From NCBI RefSeq assembly GCF_008630535.1, contig NZ_VWPH01000002.1:124001-188000 (forward strand): a DNA stretch of 64,000 nt, read 5' to 3'. The notes under the pieces are model-generated. The model was not told the origin of the DNA and searched no databases. It worked only from the letters and a program-made list of their open reading frames with translations. Made by a program: the position numbers and the translations under genes. This document shows, in pieces, positions 1-8,725 of this stretch. Position 1 is the first letter of the stretch; the number at the start of each line of letters is the position of its first letter. The DNA is from Saccharopolyspora hirsuta (GTDB lineage: Bacteria; Actinomycetota; Actinomycetes; Mycobacteriales; Pseudonocardiaceae).

Positions 1-870
1 GGTGCGAGCGAGGACGTGCTGTCCTTCGTGGACTCCTCGGTCTCGTTCCCGAACGCGATGGTGGACCGCATCGTGCCGAAGACGACCGAGGAGCACTCCC
101 GCCGCGTCGCGGAGCTGCTCGGCGTCGAGGACCGGTGCCCCGTCCCGGCCGAGGACTTCACCATGTGGGTCCTCGAGGACGACTTCGCGGGCGGGCGTCC
201 CGCCTGGGACCTGGCGGGCGCGACGTTCTCGGACGAGCTCGCGGCGTACGAGATGGTCAAGCTGCGCCTGCTCAACGGATCGCACTCGCTCATCGCCTAC
301 CTCGGGATCCTGTCCGGGGCGCCGACGATCGACGCCGCGTGGGGGCAGGACTTCGTGCGCGAGGCGGTCCTGGGCGGGATCGCCGGCGACTACCTGCCGA
401 CGTTCACCCCGCCCACCGGGTTCGACGTCGACGCGTACGTGTCCGAACTGGACGCGCGGTGGCGCAACCCGCTCATCGGGCACGCGACCACGCAGGTGGG
501 CACCGACGGGTCCGTCAAGCTCCTCCAGCGCATCCCCGACGCGGCGCTCTTCCACCTCCGGCGCGGCGAAGTGCCGCACCACCTCGCGCTGTGCACCGCC
601 GCGTGGATCGCGTGCGTCGCCCCGCCCGCAGGGTTCACCCCGGGGCCGCTCGCCGAGCGCGTCGTCGAACCCGCCCGCGACCGGCTAGCCGCCGCCGTGG
701 ACGGCGCGACGACCGTTCCCGACCACGTGCGCCGGATCATGCACGGCGGTTTCTTCCCGGTCGCCCTCGCCGAGCAGGACGCCTTCACCGCCCGGGTCGC
801 CGACCTGCTCACCGCCATCGTCCGCGGCGGTGCGCGCGCCGCGGCCGCCGACGTCGCCACTTCCCGCTGA
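1..870 (+). CDS. Mannitol dehydrogenase / fructuronate reductase family protein, 3' part
   Basis: The reading frame is open from the first base, so the N-terminal NAD-binding part lies outside the window; about 289 C-terminal residues are present. Motifs of the polyol-specific long-chain dehydrogenase family are visible: FPNAMVDRI, then WVLEDDFAGGRPAWD, then the catalytic-helix region KLRLLNGSHSLIAYLG. Members reduce fructose to mannitol, or fructuronate or tagaturonate to mannonate or altronate, with NADH. Because the next genes encode a mannonate dehydratase and the rest of a mannonate route, D-fructuronate reductase (UxuB-like) is the preferred reading; mannitol 2-dehydrogenase is the alternative. 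The downstream dehydrogenase starts 23 nt after its stop, so they probably share a transcript. Confidence 0.85.
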   Translation, partial: GASEDVLSFVDSSVSFPNAMVDRIVPKTTEEHSRRVAELLGVEDRCPVPAEDFTMWVLEDDFAGGRPAWDLAGATFSDELAAYEMVKLRLLNGSHSLIAYLGILSGAPTIDAAWGQDFVREAVLGGIAGDYLPTFTPPTGFDVDAYVSELDARWRNPLIGHATTQVGTDGSVKLLQRIPDAALFHLRRGEVPHHLALCTAAWIACVAPPAGFTPGPLAERVVEPARDRLAAAVDGATTVPDHVRRIMHGGFFPVALAEQDAFTARVADLLTAIVRGGARAAAADVATSR

Positions 871-893
871 GCCACCCCTGGAGCTGATCTTCG

Positions 894-1895
894 TTGAAAG
901 GCCTGTTCATCCACGGCGCCCAGGACATGCGCCTCGAGGACGTCACGACCCCCGAACCCGCCGACGGCGAGGTGCTGCTGCGCGTGCGGTACGTCGGCAT
1001 CTGCGGTTCGGACCTGCACTACTACTTCCACGGCAAGAACGGGGAGAACGTCGTTCGCGAGCCCTTCGCCCCCGGCCACGAGCTCTCCGCGACGGTCGAG
1101 GCCGACCCGAGCGGTGAGTGGGCGAAGGGCACGCCGGTGACCGTGCACCCCGCGCGGTACGGCACCCCGGTGGACGGCATCGGGGACCGGCCGCACCTGT
1201 GGCCCGGCGGCGACTACCTCGGCAGCGCCGCGGACTTCCCGCACCGCCAGGGCGCTGCCGCGGAGTACGTGGTGGTCGAGAAGCCCATGCTCCGCGGGCT
1301 GCCGGAAGGCCTGTCGCTGCGGGACGCAGCGCTCGCCGAGCCGCTCGGCGTCGCGCTGCACGCGCTCACGGTCGCCGGTGACCTCGGTGATCGCGCGCTC
1401 GTGCTCGGCGCCGGTCCCGTCGGCCTGCTGATCGTCGCGGCGCTCGCCGCGCGCGGCGTCGAGCACGTGGCCGTCGGGGACATCCAGGAGGCCGCCCTCG
1501 ACCGGGCTCGCGCGCTGGGCGCGCACGAGACGTTCCACATCGGACGCGACGAGGTCCCGACGACCTCCTACCCGGTCGTGTTCGAGTGCTCGGGTGCGCC
1601 CGCGTCGCTGACGCAAGCCGTTGCGTCGGCGTCCCGCGCGGGCGTGGTCGTCCAGGTCGGCATGCTCGCCGACGCCGCGATCGGCGTGAACCTCGCGCCG
1701 CTGGTGTCGAAGGAAGTGCAGCTGCGCGGCACCTTCCGCTTCTCGACGGAGATCGACGAGGCCGTCGACCTGCTCGCGACCAACCCCTCGATCTCCCAGG
1801 TCGTCACGCACGTGTTCCCCGCAGCCGAAGCGGTCGGAGCGTTCGAGACGGCGAAGGACTCCGCTGCCTCCGGCAAGGTCCTCATTGCGTTCTGA
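894..1895 (+). CDS. Zinc-type alcohol dehydrogenase, L-gulonate/L-idonate 5-dehydrogenase-like
   Basis: 333-residue medium-chain dehydrogenase. The catalytic zinc ligands are in CGSD (Cys37) and GHE (His62, Glu63), the catalytic-domain Glu lies in AEPLG (about 149), and the Rossmann motif GAGPVG is at about 172-177. The CGSDLHYYFHG signature is typical of L-idonate 5-dehydrogenase and sorbitol dehydrogenase relatives. The four cysteines of the structural zinc loop, usual around residue 90-110, are absent. The start is TTG, 10 nt after GGAG. Beside a fructuronate reductase and mannonate dehydratase, oxidation of L-gulonate at C5 to D-fructuronate (the job of RspB in the RspAB pair) is likely; L-idonate oxidation is the alternative. 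Confidence 0.85.
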   Translation: MKGLFIHGAQDMRLEDVTTPEPADGEVLLRVRYVGICGSDLHYYFHGKNGENVVREPFAPGHELSATVEADPSGEWAKGTPVTVHPARYGTPVDGIGDRPHLWPGGDYLGSAADFPHRQGAAAEYVVVEKPMLRGLPEGLSLRDAALAEPLGVALHALTVAGDLGDRALVLGAGPVGLLIVAALAARGVEHVAVGDIQEAALDRARALGAHETFHIGRDEVPTTSYPVVFECSGAPASLTQAVASASRAGVVVQVGMLADAAIGVNLAPLVSKEVQLRGTFRFSTEIDEAVDLLATNPSISQVVTHVFPAAEAVGAFETAKDSAASGKVLIAF

Positions 1896-1933
1896 TCCCC
1901 CCCACCCCGTCGGCAACCGAAGAAGGTACAACG

Positions 1934-3334
1934 ATGTCCACTTCAGCTCCGCCGCCCGACACGGGCACCGCGAAGGACGGTCAGGTCGAGCGCAGCACCG
2001 GCGATCTCGCCCGCGCCGCGATGTCCGGATGGCTCGGCACCGCGCTCGAGTTCATGGACTTCCAGCTGTACTCGCTCGCGGCCGGGCTCGTCTTCGGCCA
2101 GCTGTTCTTCGCGGGCGAGAGCCCCGCGCTCGCGGTCGTGTCCGCGATGGCGACGTACGCGGTCGGCTACCTCGCCCGCCCCGTGGGCGCGTGGTACTTC
2201 GGGCGGCTCGGCGACCGGGTGGGCCGCACCAAGGTCCTGTTCCTCACCATCGCCCTCATGGGCGGTGCGACAACGCTCATCGGCGCCCTGCCGACCGTCC
2301 ACTCCATCGGCATCCTCGCGCCCATCCTGCTCGCGGTGCTGCGCCTCGTGCAGGGCTTCGGCGCCGGTGCCGAGATCTCCGGTGCGGGCGTCATGCTCGC
2401 CGAGTACGCCCCGGCCAAGCGCCGCGGCATCGTCGCGTCGCTCGTCGCGCTCGGCACGAACTGCGGCACCCTCGGTGCGTCGGCGATCTGGGGCGTCCTC
2501 GTCGCGGTGCTCTCCGAGGAGCAGCTCCTCGCGTGGGGCTGGCGCATCCCGTTCCTGGGCAGCGCCGTGATCCTGCTGTTCGCCGTGTGGATCCGGTTCC
2601 GGCTCAAGGAGAGCCCGGTGTTCGAGGAGAGCTCCCACGTCAACGACGGCGTGGCGCTCACGGCGGACGAGATCCGGGCGAAGGCCGAGCGGGAGAACGA
2701 CACCCCGATGCTCGAAGCGCTCGAGCAGAAGAAGTGGCGCGCGCTCGTCCCCGCGTTCCTGCTGCGGTTCGGGCAGGCGGGCAACTCGGGGATCCTGCAG
2801 ACCTACATGGTCTCGTTCATCACCGTCACGCTCGCGATGTCGGCCTCGGTGGGCACCAGCGTCGTGATGGTCTCCTCGCTGTGCGCGTTCGTCACGGTGC
2901 CGATCGTCGGCGCGCTCGGCGACAAGTTCGGCCGCCGCCGGATGTACCAGGTGATGAGCGTGATCTCGCTGATCCTCATCGTGCCGACGATGATGGCGAT
3001 CGCCGGGGCGGAGGTCCCGAAGGTGTTCCTCGGCTACATCGTGATGCACAACGTGTCGGTCATGGCGCTCGCCTCGCTGGAGAACCTCACGCTGCCGGAG
3101 CTCTTCGGCTCCCGGCACCGGTACGCCGCGACCGGCGTGGTCCGGGAGGTCGCCGCGATGATCGCCACCGGCATCGGCCCCGTCGTGGTGGCGGCCTGGG
3201 TGGCCGCTGCGACCGGGTCGTGGGTCCCGATCGCGATCATGCTCGGCATCTTCACCGCCTGCCCGCTCATCGGGACGTTCCTCATGCCCGAGGTCGCCGG
3301 GCGCGACCTGCGGGACCCGCGCAACGCGGTCTGA
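1934..3334 (+). CDS. MFS transporter, metabolite:H+ symporter type
   Basis: 466 residues with about 12 membrane segments. The motif GRLGDRVGRTK in the loop after segment 2 is the MFS signature, and the N-terminal pattern (FMDFQLYSLAAG, YLARPVGAWYFGRLGD, RLVQGFGAGAEISGA) is that of the metabolite:H+ symporter family (KgtP, ShiA, ProP relatives). It lies inside the sugar-acid operon, 38 nt after the dehydrogenase, so it is probably the uptake carrier for the operon substrate, a hexonate or hexuronate. A substrate cannot be fixed from sequence alone. The ATG at 1934 follows AGAAGG and precedes a short hydrophilic tail before segment 1. Confidence 0.85.
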   Translation: MSTSAPPPDTGTAKDGQVERSTGDLARAAMSGWLGTALEFMDFQLYSLAAGLVFGQLFFAGESPALAVVSAMATYAVGYLARPVGAWYFGRLGDRVGRTKVLFLTIALMGGATTLIGALPTVHSIGILAPILLAVLRLVQGFGAGAEISGAGVMLAEYAPAKRRGIVASLVALGTNCGTLGASAIWGVLVAVLSEEQLLAWGWRIPFLGSAVILLFAVWIRFRLKESPVFEESSHVNDGVALTADEIRAKAERENDTPMLEALEQKKWRALVPAFLLRFGQAGNSGILQTYMVSFITVTLAMSASVGTSVVMVSSLCAFVTVPIVGALGDKFGRRRMYQVMSVISLILIVPTMMAIAGAEVPKVFLGYIVMHNVSVMALASLENLTLPELFGSRHRYAATGVVREVAAMIATGIGPVVVAAWVAAATGSWVPIAIMLGIFTACPLIGTFLMPEVAGRDLRDPRNAV

Positions 3335-3376
3335 GCACCGTCCACTGTCGACACACACCGGAAGGAATCGAGCACC

Positions 3377-4621
3377 GTGAGCATCTCGACCGCCGACGTC
3401 ATCGTCACGAGTCCCGGACGCAACTTCGTCACCCTCAAGATCGTCACGTCCGACGGGATCGTGGGGTGGGGCGACGCGACGCTCAACGGGCGGGAGCTCT
3501 CGGTCGCGTCCTACCTGCGGGACCACCTCGCGAGCACCCTCGTCGGCCGGGACGAGGACCGCATCGAGGACACCTGGCAGTACCTGTACCGCGGCGCGTA
3601 CTGGCGTCGCGGGCCGGTGACGATGGCGGCGATCGCCGCCGTGGACATGGCGCTGTGGGACATCAAGGCGAAGAAGGCGGGCGTTCCGCTGTACCAGCTG
3701 CTCGGCGGAGCGAGCCGGGACAAGCTCCGGGTGTACGCGCACGCCTCCGGCAACGACTACGAGACGCTGGCCCGGGCCATCCGCGGGTACGTGGACGAGG
3801 GCTACACCGCGGTGCGCATCCAGACGGGCGTTCCCGGCCTCAACCGGGTGTACGGCGTCTCGGACACGGCGAAGCCGGGGGAGCGGTACGACTACGAGCC
3901 CGCGCACCGGGCGGCCGACGGCAGCGCCGCGACGCGGCCCGAGGAGGAGGACTGGGACACGCCCGCGTACCTGCGGCACGTCCCGTCGATCTTCGAGAAG
4001 GTGCGCGAGGAGTTCGGGCCGGAGCTCCGGCTGCTCCACGACGCGCACCACCGCATGTCGCCGATCGAAGCGGCCCGGCTGGCGAAGTCGCTCGAACCCT
4101 ACGACCTGTTCTGGCTCGAGGACGTGACGCCCGGCGAGGACCAGGAGGCGTTCCGGCTCGTCCGGCAGCACAGCACGACCCCGCTGGCCACCGGCGAGGT
4201 CTTCAACTCGGTGCACGACTACCGGACGCTCATCACCGAGCGGCTCATCGACTACGTGCGGTCGGCGCCCACGCACACCGGCGGTGTCACCGGGATGAAG
4301 AAGCTCCTCGACTTCGCGGGCATCTACGGGATCCGCTCCGGCATCCACGGCCCGACCGACGTCTCGCCGATCGGCATGGCGGCCGCGCTGCACATCGACC
4401 TGGCGATCCACAACTTCGGCATCCAGGAGTACATGCCGCACAACGAGCTGACGCTGGAGACCTTCCGCACGTCGTACACGTTCGACCGCGGCTTCCTCCA
4501 CCCCGGCGACAACCCGGGACTCGGCGTGGAGCTCGACGAGGAGCTCGCCGCGCGCCACCCGTACACCGCCGCCTACCTCCCGGTGAACCGCCTGCTCGAC
4601 GGCACCGTGCACGACTGGTGA
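3377..4621 (+). CDS. manD: D-mannonate dehydratase, ManD/RspA type (enolase superfamily)
   Basis: 414 residues, full length for the family. Dehydrates D-mannonate to 2-keto-3-deoxy-D-gluconate (KDG). Metal ligands are Asp222 in HDAHH, Glu248 in WLEDV and Glu274 in TGEVF; His224 and His324 (SGIHGPTD) are the family's acid/base residues, and the C-terminal [10 protein letters not shown] and [13 protein letters not shown] blocks are hallmarks of the subgroup. Some ManD members act weakly on several hexonates, but the KDG kinase and KDPG aldolase next to it fit mannonate. GTG start at 3377 after GGAA; 42 nt after the MFS gene and 20 nt before the aldolase. Confidence 0.92.
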   Translation: MSISTADVIVTSPGRNFVTLKIVTSDGIVGWGDATLNGRELSVASYLRDHLASTLVGRDEDRIEDTWQYLYRGAYWRRGPVTMAAIAAVDMALWDIKAKKAGVPLYQLLGGASRDKLRVYAHASGNDYETLARAIRGYVDEGYTAVRIQTGVPGLNRVYGVSDTAKPGERYDYEPAHRAADGSAATRPEEEDWDTPAYLRHVPSIFEKVREEFGPELRLLHDAHHRMSPIEAARLAKSLEPYDLFWLEDVTPGEDQEAFRLVRQHSTTPLATGEVFNSVHDYRTLITERLIDYVRSAPTHTGGVTGMKKLLDFAGIYGIRSGIHGPTDVSPIGMAAALHIDLAIHNFGIQEYMPHNELTLETFRTSYTFDRGFLHPGDNPGLGVELDEELAARHPYTAAYLPVNRLLDGTVHDW

Positions 4622-4641
4622 GTCGAGAGAGGACGGACGCC

Positions 4642-5289
4642 ATGAGCCTGCGCCAGGCCCTGCCGCCGAGGACCGCCGCCTCCCGGCTCGTCGTGGTGAT
4701 CCGCGGCGAGCGCGCCGAGGACTACGTGCCGGTCGTCGACACGATGGTCGAGGCGGGGGTGCGGAGCTTCGAGCTCACCCTCACGACTCCCGGGACGCTC
4801 GCCGCGCTGCCCGGGATCGTCGGGCGGTACGCGGAGACGGCCGACATCGGCATCGGCACGGTGACGCGGCCCGGCGACGTGGACGCCGCTGCCGACGGCG
4901 GAGCGCACTACGTCGTCACGCCGGTCTCCGACCTCGCCGTCGTCGACCGGGCCCTCGAACGGGGCATCGCGATCGTCCCGGGCGGCCTCACCCCCACGGA
5001 GCTGTTCTCCACCTGGGACCGCGGGGTCGCCGCGGTGAAGGTGTTCCCGGCGGGCCAGGTGGGGCCGGGGTACCTGAAGGACCTGCGCGGTCCGTTCCCG
5101 GACCTGTCCGCCATCCCGTCCGGCGGGGTGGACCTCGAATCGGCGCGGGCGTGGCTCGCGGCCGGTGCGGCGGCGGTGAGCGTCGGCGGTCCGCTGCTCG
5201 GAGATGCGATGAGGGGCGGGGATCTCGGTGCGCTCGCGCAGCGGGCGCGGCGGTTCGCCGAGGTGTGCGCGGGGAGTGGAACCGAATGA
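4642..5289 (+). CDS. eda: 2-dehydro-3-deoxy-phosphogluconate (KDPG) aldolase
   Basis: 215-residue class I aldolase. Splits 2-keto-3-deoxy-6-phosphogluconate into pyruvate and glyceraldehyde 3-phosphate. The Schiff-base lysine is Lys133 in AVKVFPA, the general acid/base Glu44 lies in FELTLTTP, and PSGGVDLESARAWLAAGAAAV is the usual C-terminal phosphate-binding region. ATG at 4642 follows GAGAGAGGA. Its TGA overlaps the kinase ATG (ATGA at 5286-5289), so translation of the two is probably coupled and they provide the last two steps of the pathway. Confidence 0.93.
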   Translation: MSLRQALPPRTAASRLVVVIRGERAEDYVPVVDTMVEAGVRSFELTLTTPGTLAALPGIVGRYAETADIGIGTVTRPGDVDAAADGGAHYVVTPVSDLAVVDRALERGIAIVPGGLTPTELFSTWDRGVAAVKVFPAGQVGPGYLKDLRGPFPDLSAIPSGGVDLESARAWLAAGAAAVSVGGPLLGDAMRGGDLGALAQRARRFAEVCAGSGTE

Positions 5290-6257
5290 CGGCCTCCCAG
5301 GTCCTGACGCTGGGCGAGACGATGGGCCTGCTCACCGGCGGGCGCATCGGATCGTTCGCCCACGTGTCCGAAGCGCACGTGGGGATCGGCGGCGCGGAGA
5401 CGAACGTCGCCGTCAGCCTGAGCAGGCTCGGGGTTCCGGTCACCTGGATCGGCCGGGTCGGGGACGACTCGCTGGGCAGGCGGGTGGTGCGCGAGATCCG
5501 CGGCGAGGGCGTGGACGTGCGGGCGCAGGTCGACCCGGAGGCGCCGACCGGTCTCATGCTCAAGGAGATCACCGGGCTGGGGACGTCGCGGGTGCACTAC
5601 TACCGCGCGGGTTCCGCCGGTTCGCGGCTGGCGGCCGCGGACGTGCCCGGTGGTCTGGTCGAGAGCGTCGGATTGGTGCACCTCACCGGCATCACGCCGC
5701 TGCTTTCGGACTCCGCGCGCGAGGCGTGCCTTTCCGTCGCGAGGCGGGCGCGGGCCGCCGGGGTGCGCGTGAGCGTCGACGTGAACTACCGGTCGACGCT
5801 CGCTCCGGCGGACGTCGCCTCGAAGGTGCTGGGCGAGCTCGTCGCGGAGGCGGACCTGGTGTTCGGGTCCCCTGAAGAACTGGCGTACGTGGTCCCCGGC
5901 GGCGTGGCGGAGGCTCCTGCGGCGATCGACGAGCTGGCCCGCGCCCTCGACCCCGCGGGCGCGCGCGAGATCGTCGTCAAGCGGGGCGCCGACGGTGCTT
6001 CGGCGTACGTCGGGGGTGCTGCGGTCCACGCGGCTGGCCATCGCGTCGACGTCGTCGACACGGTGGGCGCGGGGGATGCGTTCGTGGCCGGATACCTCAG
6101 CGGCGACGTGCAGGGCTGGAGCGCCGAGGAGAAGCTCGCCCGGGCGAACGCCTGCGGTGCCGTGATGTGCACGGCCCCCGGCGACTGGGAGGTCGCCCCG
6201 ACCCCCGCCGAGCTCGAGGCCTTCCTGGCTGCTGGAGGCGACCCGGTCCAGCGCTGA
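5286..6257 (+). CDS. kdgK: 2-keto-3-deoxygluconate kinase, PfkB family
   Basis: 323-residue ribokinase-family sugar kinase. The N-terminal GGAETNVAVSLSRLG and the C-terminal DTVGAGDAF, holding the catalytic Asp and the anion hole, are both intact. Phosphorylates KDG to KDPG for the aldolase encoded just upstream; in this operon that is the only missing step between mannonate and central metabolism. Start ATG at 5286 overlaps the aldolase stop by 4 nt. Last gene of the operon; about 200 nt of non-coding sequence follow. Confidence 0.92.
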   Translation: MTASQVLTLGETMGLLTGGRIGSFAHVSEAHVGIGGAETNVAVSLSRLGVPVTWIGRVGDDSLGRRVVREIRGEGVDVRAQVDPEAPTGLMLKEITGLGTSRVHYYRAGSAGSRLAAADVPGGLVESVGLVHLTGITPLLSDSAREACLSVARRARAAGVRVSVDVNYRSTLAPADVASKVLGELVAEADLVFGSPEELAYVVPGGVAEAPAAIDELARALDPAGAREIVVKRGADGASAYVGGAAVHAAGHRVDVVDTVGAGDAFVAGYLSGDVQGWSAEEKLARANACGAVMCTAPGDWEVAPTPAELEAFLAAGGDPVQR

Positions 6258-6343
6258 GCCAGCCCGCGCCGTCGAGGAGCGGGGGTTCGAGCAGCTGCTT
6301 CGCCGACGCACGAGCGTGCTGGAGCGCTTCCACGTCGGCGGGA

Positions 6344-6374
6344 TTGACCTCAAGAGCACTCGAGGTTGCAGGCT
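6344..6374 (+). promoter_or_regulatory. SoxR-type operator and promoter
   Basis: A -35-like TTGACC (6344-6349) overlaps the palindrome ACCTCAAGAGCACTCGAGGT (6347-6366), followed by CAGGCT (6369-6374) as a possible -10 with a long 19-nt spacer. MerR-family activators such as SoxR bind this architecture, and CCTCAAG-N4-CTTGAGG is the known SoxR box; here one base of one arm differs. It would control the efflux MFS gene starting at 6467. No soxR gene lies in the window. Confidence 0.65.
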
Positions 6375-6466
6375 TGGCCGCCGGTTCTTCCTGCTTCCCG
6401 GGGGTGTTTGCGGATGATGTCGACCGAGTTCCAGGTGGCCACGCGCTGCGCGGCGGGTGACGGGCT

Positions 6467-8080
6467 GTGACCGGGGCAGCGGAGGTCACGTCCGAGGCGG
6501 GATCCCGGCCGCCGGCCCGCGGCGCGCTGATCGCGATCCTGATCGCGCTCGGGCTGGGCATGTTCCTGGGCGCGCTGGACACGATGATCATGGCGTCGGC
6601 GCTGCGGACGGTCGCCGACCAGCTGCACGGGCTGACCCTGCAGGCGTGGGTGACCACCGCCTACCTGGTGACGATGACCGCTTCCGCGCCGTTGTACGGG
6701 AAGCTCTCGGACATCCGCGGGCGCAGGCCGCTGTACCTGGCCGCGATCCTGCTGTTCGTCGTCGGATCGCTGCTGTGCGGGCTCGCGCAGTCGATGTACC
6801 AGCTCGCCGCCGCCCGCGCGGTGCAGGGGCTCGGCGCGGGCGGCCTCACCTCGCTGGCGCTCGCGGTGATCGCCGACATCGCGCCGGAGGAGGAGCGGTC
6901 GCGGTACCAGGCCAACCTCGGCGCGGTGTTCGCGGTCGCCAGCGTGGCCGGGCCGGTGCTGGGCGGGTTCTTCGCCGGTACCGCCGAGTTGCTGGGCGTG
7001 GCGGGCTGGCGCTGGATCTTCCTGATCAACGTGCCGATCGGCCTGGTGGCCTGCGCGCTGGTCGCGCTGCTGCTGAACGTCCCGGCCAAGCGCATCCCGC
7101 ACCGCGTCGACTTCGGCGGCGCGGCCGCCCTGGTGCTGTGCGTGTTCCCGCTGCTGGTCGTCGCCGAGAGCGGCCGCGAGTGGGGCTGGAGCTCGCCGCA
7201 GTCGATCGCGCTGTTCGCTCTCGGCGGGATCGGGCTGGTGCTGTTCGTCCTGGTGGAGCGGCGGGTCGGGGACAGCGCCCTGCTGCCCGGCAGGCTCTTC
7301 CGCAACCCGTCGTTCTCGATGGTCAACGCGGTGAACTTCCTGGGCGGGATCGGAGTTTTCGCGGGGCTGGCGCTGTTGCCGCTCTACCTGCAGATCGTCA
7401 AGGGCATGTCGCCCACCGCGGCCGGGCTCCTGCTGCTGCCGCAGTCGCTGGCCACCACCTTCGGCGCGCGGATCTCCAGCCCGCTGGTGAAGCGCTTCGG
7501 CCACCGGCCGGTGCTGGCGGGCGGCATGGTGCTGATGACGGCGGTGTTCGCGCTGCTGGGCCAGGTCGGGCTCGGCACTCCGCTGTGGATCACCGTGCTG
7601 CTGGTCACCGCGCTCGGCACCGGCATGGGCGTGTTCTTCCAGGTGATCCTCATCGCCATCCAGGGCAGCGTGCCGAAGACCGACATCGGGCTGGCCAGCG
7701 GTCTGTACAACTTCTCCCGGCAGATCGGCGGTGTCGCCGGTACCGCGGTGTTCGTCTCGGTGCTGTTCGGCATCGCCGGGGACCGGGTGGGGGAGCAGTT
7801 CGACGCCGCGGGCCCGCAGGTCCGGGCGGTGCTCGCCGACCCGGTGGCGATGGCCGATCCGGCCAACGCCGCGGTGGTCGAGCAGCTGCGGGAGCGCGGG
7901 ACCGTCGACCTCGACGACACCTCGTTCCTCGCCCAGGTCGACGACCGGCTGGCCCAACCGGTCCTGGCCGCGATGGCGTCCTCGCTGAGCACGGTGTTCG
8001 TCGTCGTCGGCGGGTTCCTGGCGCTGTCGGTGCTGATCTCGCTGCTGCTGCGCGGCAGGGGCGAGTCCGGGACCGGCTGA
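6467..8080 (+). CDS. Drug:H+ antiporter, DHA2 (EmrB/QacA) family
   Basis: 537 residues with about 14 membrane segments, typical of the 14-TM DHA2 group. Motif A is GKLSDIRGRRP after segment 2, motif C-like glycine-rich GPVLGGFFAG lies in segment 5, and the acidic D-x-x MMA-like start (GALDTMIMASAL) is in segment 1. Expected in the plasma membrane, exporting hydrophobic cations or redox-active antibiotics with proton influx. GTG start at 6467 has only a weak Shine-Dalgarno. The SoxR-type operator about 100 nt upstream suggests induction by redox-cycling compounds. Confidence 0.88.
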   Translation: MTGAAEVTSEAGSRPPARGALIAILIALGLGMFLGALDTMIMASALRTVADQLHGLTLQAWVTTAYLVTMTASAPLYGKLSDIRGRRPLYLAAILLFVVGSLLCGLAQSMYQLAAARAVQGLGAGGLTSLALAVIADIAPEEERSRYQANLGAVFAVASVAGPVLGGFFAGTAELLGVAGWRWIFLINVPIGLVACALVALLLNVPAKRIPHRVDFGGAAALVLCVFPLLVVAESGREWGWSSPQSIALFALGGIGLVLFVLVERRVGDSALLPGRLFRNPSFSMVNAVNFLGGIGVFAGLALLPLYLQIVKGMSPTAAGLLLLPQSLATTFGARISSPLVKRFGHRPVLAGGMVLMTAVFALLGQVGLGTPLWITVLLVTALGTGMGVFFQVILIAIQGSVPKTDIGLASGLYNFSRQIGGVAGTAVFVSVLFGIAGDRVGEQFDAAGPQVRAVLADPVAMADPANAAVVEQLRERGTVDLDDTSFLAQVDDRLAQPVLAAMASSLSTVFVVVGGFLALSVLISLLLRGRGESGTG

Positions 8081-8232
8081 TCGAGGGGGATGAGCGGGAT
8101 CACCCGGTCGGGGTTGTTCCGGTGTCCGGAGTGGCGGGTGTTGCCGGCTCTGGCTGCTCGTCCAGGGCTCTGACCTGTGGTTTCCCGGTTCCGATGTCCG
8201 GTCGGGAGGGGCGCGCGGGCGGCGGTCTTTAT

Positions 8233-8261
8233 TTGACTCATTCCAGAAAAGCTGATAGCTA
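8233..8261 (+). promoter_or_regulatory. Promoter of furA with AT-rich operator-like sequence
   Basis: TTGACT (8233-8238) and TAGCTA (8256-8261) are 17 nt apart, a near-consensus housekeeping promoter. The start codon at 8269 lies at the expected transcription start, so the mRNA would be leaderless. The spacer (CATTCCAGAAAAGC) is AT-rich in a very GC-rich setting and resembles the operators that FurA-type repressors use to control themselves and a catalase. Confidence 0.65.
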
Positions 8262-8268
8262 TGTGCCC

Positions 8269-8703
8269 ATGCCGTCCATCGATGCCGCCGCCCTGCTCAG
8301 GGGGGCGTCGTTGCGCGTGACCCGTCCTCGGGTCGCCGTGCTCGCGATGGTTTCGGAGAACCCCCATTCCGACGCCGACACCATCGCGACGGCCGTCCGC
8401 CGCGATCTGGGGTCGGTGTCCACCCAGGCGGTCTACGACGTCCTGCGCGCGCTCACCGAGGCGGGCCTGGTCCGTCGCATCGAACCGGCCGGCTCGCCCG
8501 CCCGGTTCGAGACCCGCGTGGGCGACAACCACCACCACCTGGTGTGCCGCGACTGCGGTGCCATCGCCGACGTCAGTTGCGCGGTGGGGGAGGCCCCGTG
8601 CCTCCACGCCGAGGACCCGCGCGGATACCTGCTCGACGAGGCCGAGGTGACCTTCTGGGGCGTGTGCCCCGACTGCCGCGGCGCCGGACGAGCGATTGAC
8701 TGA
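8269..8703 (+). CDS. furA: Fur-family peroxide-sensing repressor (FurA/CatR-like)
   Basis: 144 residues. N-terminal winged helix (about 1-80), then the Fur metal-binding region [11 protein letters not shown] (two CxxC pairs: CRDC and CPDC near the C-terminus) that holds structural zinc, with His and Asp residues for the regulatory metal. In actinomycetes this Fur branch sits next to katG or a monofunctional catalase and is inactivated by peroxide. Here it is immediately upstream of a catalase, which starts 22 nt after its stop, so both are probably one self-regulated transcript. Confidence 0.9.
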   Translation: MPSIDAAALLRGASLRVTRPRVAVLAMVSENPHSDADTIATAVRRDLGSVSTQAVYDVLRALTEAGLVRRIEPAGSPARFETRVGDNHHHLVCRDCGAIADVSCAVGEAPCLHAEDPRGYLLDEAEVTFWGVCPDCRGAGRAID

Positions 8704-8725
8704 AGATCCCACCGAGGAGCGAGTT

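Noticed and set aside
390-1931. Long antisense and alternate-frame reading frames throughout (for example 513 codons at 390-1931, 1561 codons at 49337-54022)
   Set aside because: High-GC DNA gives long open shadow frames. These have Arg/Pro/Ala-rich low-complexity products and lie opposite genes with clear family motifs; only the part at 49337-50521 of the second one is real.
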